NCBI GenBank assembly: GCA_937915825.1
Contig: CALGGT010000103.1
Location: 1 to 17,024 of the forward strand
Direction of reading: 5' to 3'
Source of the DNA: an uncultured Eubacterium sp.
GTDB taxonomy: Bacteria; Bacillota; Clostridia; Lachnospirales; Lachnospiraceae
Length of the DNA stretch: 17,024 nt
The position numbers and the translations under genes were made by a program. Below are positions 15,333-17,024 of the stretch, piece by piece. The first letter of the stretch is position 1. Every line of letters begins with the position of its first letter. A model generated the notes under the pieces. That model was not told the origin of the DNA and searched no databases. It saw only the letters and a list, made by a program, of their open reading frames with translations.

Positions 15333-17024
15333 TCATTCTACGTTCATAATGATGGGTAAGATCACCGGATTCCGCTTGGTTTTCTTCCACAAATATCCGC
15401 TTAAAGAATCCCGGATCTCGTTCTTGATCTTTGCCCAATCGGTTACTCCTCTGTCTCGTAAATGATCCAGCGTGAGTTCCGTGATCTCCACGCATTCTTC
15501 CACGATCTCTTCATTCTCTCTTACATATACAAACCCGCGGGATACAATGCTGGGTCCTGCCAATACCTGATTGCTTCCGGTTTCCATGGCAACCACAACG
15601 ACCACCAGACCATTTTCAGAAAGCCGCTGACGATCTCGCAGAACCACGTTCCCTACGTCTCCAACCCCCAGGCCATCTACCATGATCCCCTGTGCCTTAA
15701 CCTGACCGGTAACCTCCGCCGAATCCTCCGTTAATTCTAAGACGTCACCGCAATGGATCACCTTTACATGATCCTTGGGAACGCCCATTTCCACGGCCAA
15801 TTCCTTATGATACAACAAATGACGGTACTCCCCGTGCACAGGAATGGCAAACTTGGGTTTTACCAACGAATAGATCAATTTTATTTCTTCCTGACAGGCG
15901 TGCCCGGATACATGGGTATCCTGGAAGATAACATCGGCGCCCTTCATGGATAATTCATTGATCACCTTATAAACACTTTTTTCATTTCCCGGAATGGGGC
16001 TGGAACTGAAGATCACCGTATCTCCCGGCCGAATGCTGACTTTGCGGTGAATGGACGCTGCCATTCTGGGAAGGGCCGCCATTGCCTCCCCCTGACTTCC
16101 TGTGGTGATCAAAACCAGATTCTCATCCGCGTATTGATTCATCTCTTCAATGTCAATAAAGATTCCTTCCGGCGCAGTAATATAGCCTAATTCCTTCGCG
16201 GTATTTACAATGTTTACCATGCTTCGTCCTTCAATAATGACCTTGCGGTTGTATTTCACCGCGGAATTAATGATCTGCTGAAGACATAATATCAGATGAA
16301 TGATGTCCTGTGCAATCACATATGCGGGAGCGGCCTTGGCACCGAATATAAATGTAAGCGGACGGGTCGGCCTCTTCCCTGATTTTATTTCCAGATATTT
16401 GTGGATGATGTACAGCGCGTTCATCTGCTGACGCTTGTACTCATGCATTCTCTTGATCTGAATATCAAAGATCGAGTTCTTGTCAAGTTCAATACCTTCG
16501 TGCTCTTTGATGTAAGCACATAACTGCTCTTTTTTCGTATTCTTGACTTCCGAAAACTTCTCAACAGTGTTGTCTTCACCGATGTGATCCATTAGTTTTG
16601 TAAGCTTTGCGGCATCTTTTTTCCATCCGTCACCTATAAGACTGCTGATGAGCGATGCAAGCTCCGGATTACATGACATGAGCCATCTTCTGAACGTGAT
16701 ACCGTTCGTTTTGTTGTTGAATTTTTCCGGATAGATCTTGTAGAAACAGTTAAGTTCCGTTGTTTTAAGGATATCCGTATGAAGAGCCGCAACACCGTTT
16801 ACCGAAAATCCGTAGTGGATATCGATATGAGCCATATGTACTCTCTTATCCTTATCAATAATCCAAACCTTCTTGTCAGTGTACTTTGCACGCACTCTCT
16901 TATCAAGTTCCTTGATTATCGGAACAAGCTGCGGCACTACTTTTTCAAGATATTCAAGCGGCCACTTCTCAAGTGCTTCCGCAAGGATCGTATGGTTGGT
17001 GTATGCACATGTTTTGGATACGAT
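15333..17024 (-). CDS. Chimeric open frame: glycogen phosphorylase fragment joined to ribonuclease J C-terminus (5' end outside window)
   Basis: 563 codons remain open from the right edge to the TGA at 15333. The first ~253 residues (17024-16266) are an internal phosphorylase piece: [42 protein letters not shown] and [20 protein letters not shown] align without net gaps to residues 309-561 of the complete GlgP in this window. The sequence then switches to RNase [70 protein letters not shown] (metal histidine region), [14 protein letters not shown], and the C-terminal domain ending in ILPIIMNVE. About 310 of the usual ~555 RNase J residues are present, without the N-terminal HxHxDH metallo-beta-lactamase motif. 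The phosphorylase part lacks its PLP lysine. Neither enzyme could work from this frame. Codon use changes at the join, so an assembly chimera is most likely. The 3' part alone is the genuine rnj neighbour of the MltG-like gene. Confidence 0.85.
   Translation of the reverse strand: MVSKTCAYTNHTILAEALEKWPLEYLEKVVPQLVPIIKELDKRVRAKYTDKKVWIIDKDKRVHMAHIDIHYGFSVNGVAALHTDILKTTELNCFYKIYPEKFNNKTNGITFRRWLMSCNPELASLISSLIGDGWKKDAAKLTKLMDHIGEDNTVEKFSEVKNTKKEQLCAYIKEHEGIELDKNSIFDIQIKRMHEYKRQQMNALYIIHKYLEIKSGKRPTRPLTFIFGAKAAPAYVIAQDIIHLILCLQQIINSAVKYNRKVIIEGRSMVNIVNTAKELGYITAPEGIFIDIEEMNQYADENLVLITTGSQGEAMAALPRMAASIHRKVSIRPGDTVIFSSSPIPGNEKSVYKVINELSMKGADVIFQDTHVSGHACQEEIKLIYSLVKPKFAIPVHGEYRHLLYHKELAVEMGVPKDHVKVIHCGDVLELTEDSAEVTGQVKAQGIMVDGLGVGDVGNVVLRDRQRLSENGLVVVVVAMETGSNQVLAGPSIVSRGFVYVRENEEIVEECVEITELTLDHLRDRGVTDWAKIKNEIRDSLSGYLWKKTKRNPVILPIIMNVE
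16263..16283 (-). other. Junction between glgP-like and rnj-like sequence
   Basis: The residues around the join are [17 protein letters not shown] is the phosphorylase consensus (the full GlgP has LCLQELIN), and [14 protein letters not shown] is RNase J-like. The codons for QQIIN (16266-16280) could belong to either gene, which is what a short shared word at a misjoin or an illegitimate crossover would look like. Confidence 0.75.

Noticed and set aside
15333..17024. A genuine second glycogen phosphorylase gene paired with the one at 9627-11906
   Set aside because: Within the window it is only an internal fragment that runs into RNase J, with different codon use from the resident glgP, so a local paralogue is less likely than a misjoin.
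1..17024. CRISPR arrays, tRNA or rRNA genes, insertion sequences, integrases or attachment sites
   Set aside because: I looked on both strands and saw no regularly spaced repeats, no tRNA cloverleaf, no transposase or integrase motifs, and no terminal inverted repeats. The gaps between genes are 85 bases or less.

Overview
The window looks like a piece of a Lachnospiraceae-type (Clostridia, Firmicutes) chromosome, probably a metagenome-derived contig. The basis is moderate GC, strong AGGAG-type ribosome binding sites, GTG starts in places, and the gene order RNase J / short MltG-like protein / TrmR / TrhP, which recalls the Bacillus yrrL-yrrM-yrrN-yrrO neighbourhood. Every supported gene lies on the minus strand, so transcription runs from high to low coordinates. 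Genes are packed with overlaps or short gaps. I see no convincing terminator or promoter, so much of the window could be one long transcript or a few overlapping ones.

Layout in transcription order. (1) 17024-15333: an open frame that enters from the right edge. Its first ~253 codons are an internal piece of glycogen phosphorylase, and its last ~310 codons are the C-terminal part of ribonuclease J. The join is in frame near 16266-16280 and coincides with an abrupt change in leucine codon use. It is most likely an assembly chimera or, less likely, an illegitimate recombination. (2) 15316-11926: housekeeping genes. These are a membrane-anchored MltG-like protein without the catalytic domain, the tRNA wobble-uridine methyltransferase TrmR, the U32-family tRNA hydroxylation protein TrhP, and the biotin ligase/repressor BirA. 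TrhP and TrmR act in sequence on the same nucleotide (U34 to ho5U34 to mo5U34). (3) 11906-9627: a complete glycogen/starch phosphorylase. (4) 9626-1: a surface-glycan-like cassette. It holds a large protein with two diverged DUF6270/SGNH-like halves, a DPM1-like GT2 glycosyltransferase, three different polytopic GT-C-like membrane proteins (one DUF6311; the last is cut by the window start), and a GHMP sugar kinase fused to a GalU-like nucleotidyltransferase.

How they may work together (inference): the kinase-nucleotidyltransferase fusion could turn a free sugar into sugar-1-phosphate and then an NDP-sugar. The GT2 enzyme could move a sugar onto polyprenyl phosphate, and the GT-C-like membrane proteins could use that lipid-linked donor outside the membrane. 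The DUF6270 protein might modify the glycan. Glycogen phosphorylase sits directly upstream, with its stop codon abutting the start of the DUF6270 gene, and could supply glucose-1-phosphate. The two items most worth attention are the kinase/nucleotidyltransferase fusion within this cassette and the chimeric GlgP-RNase J frame. The latter should be treated as an artefact until shown otherwise.
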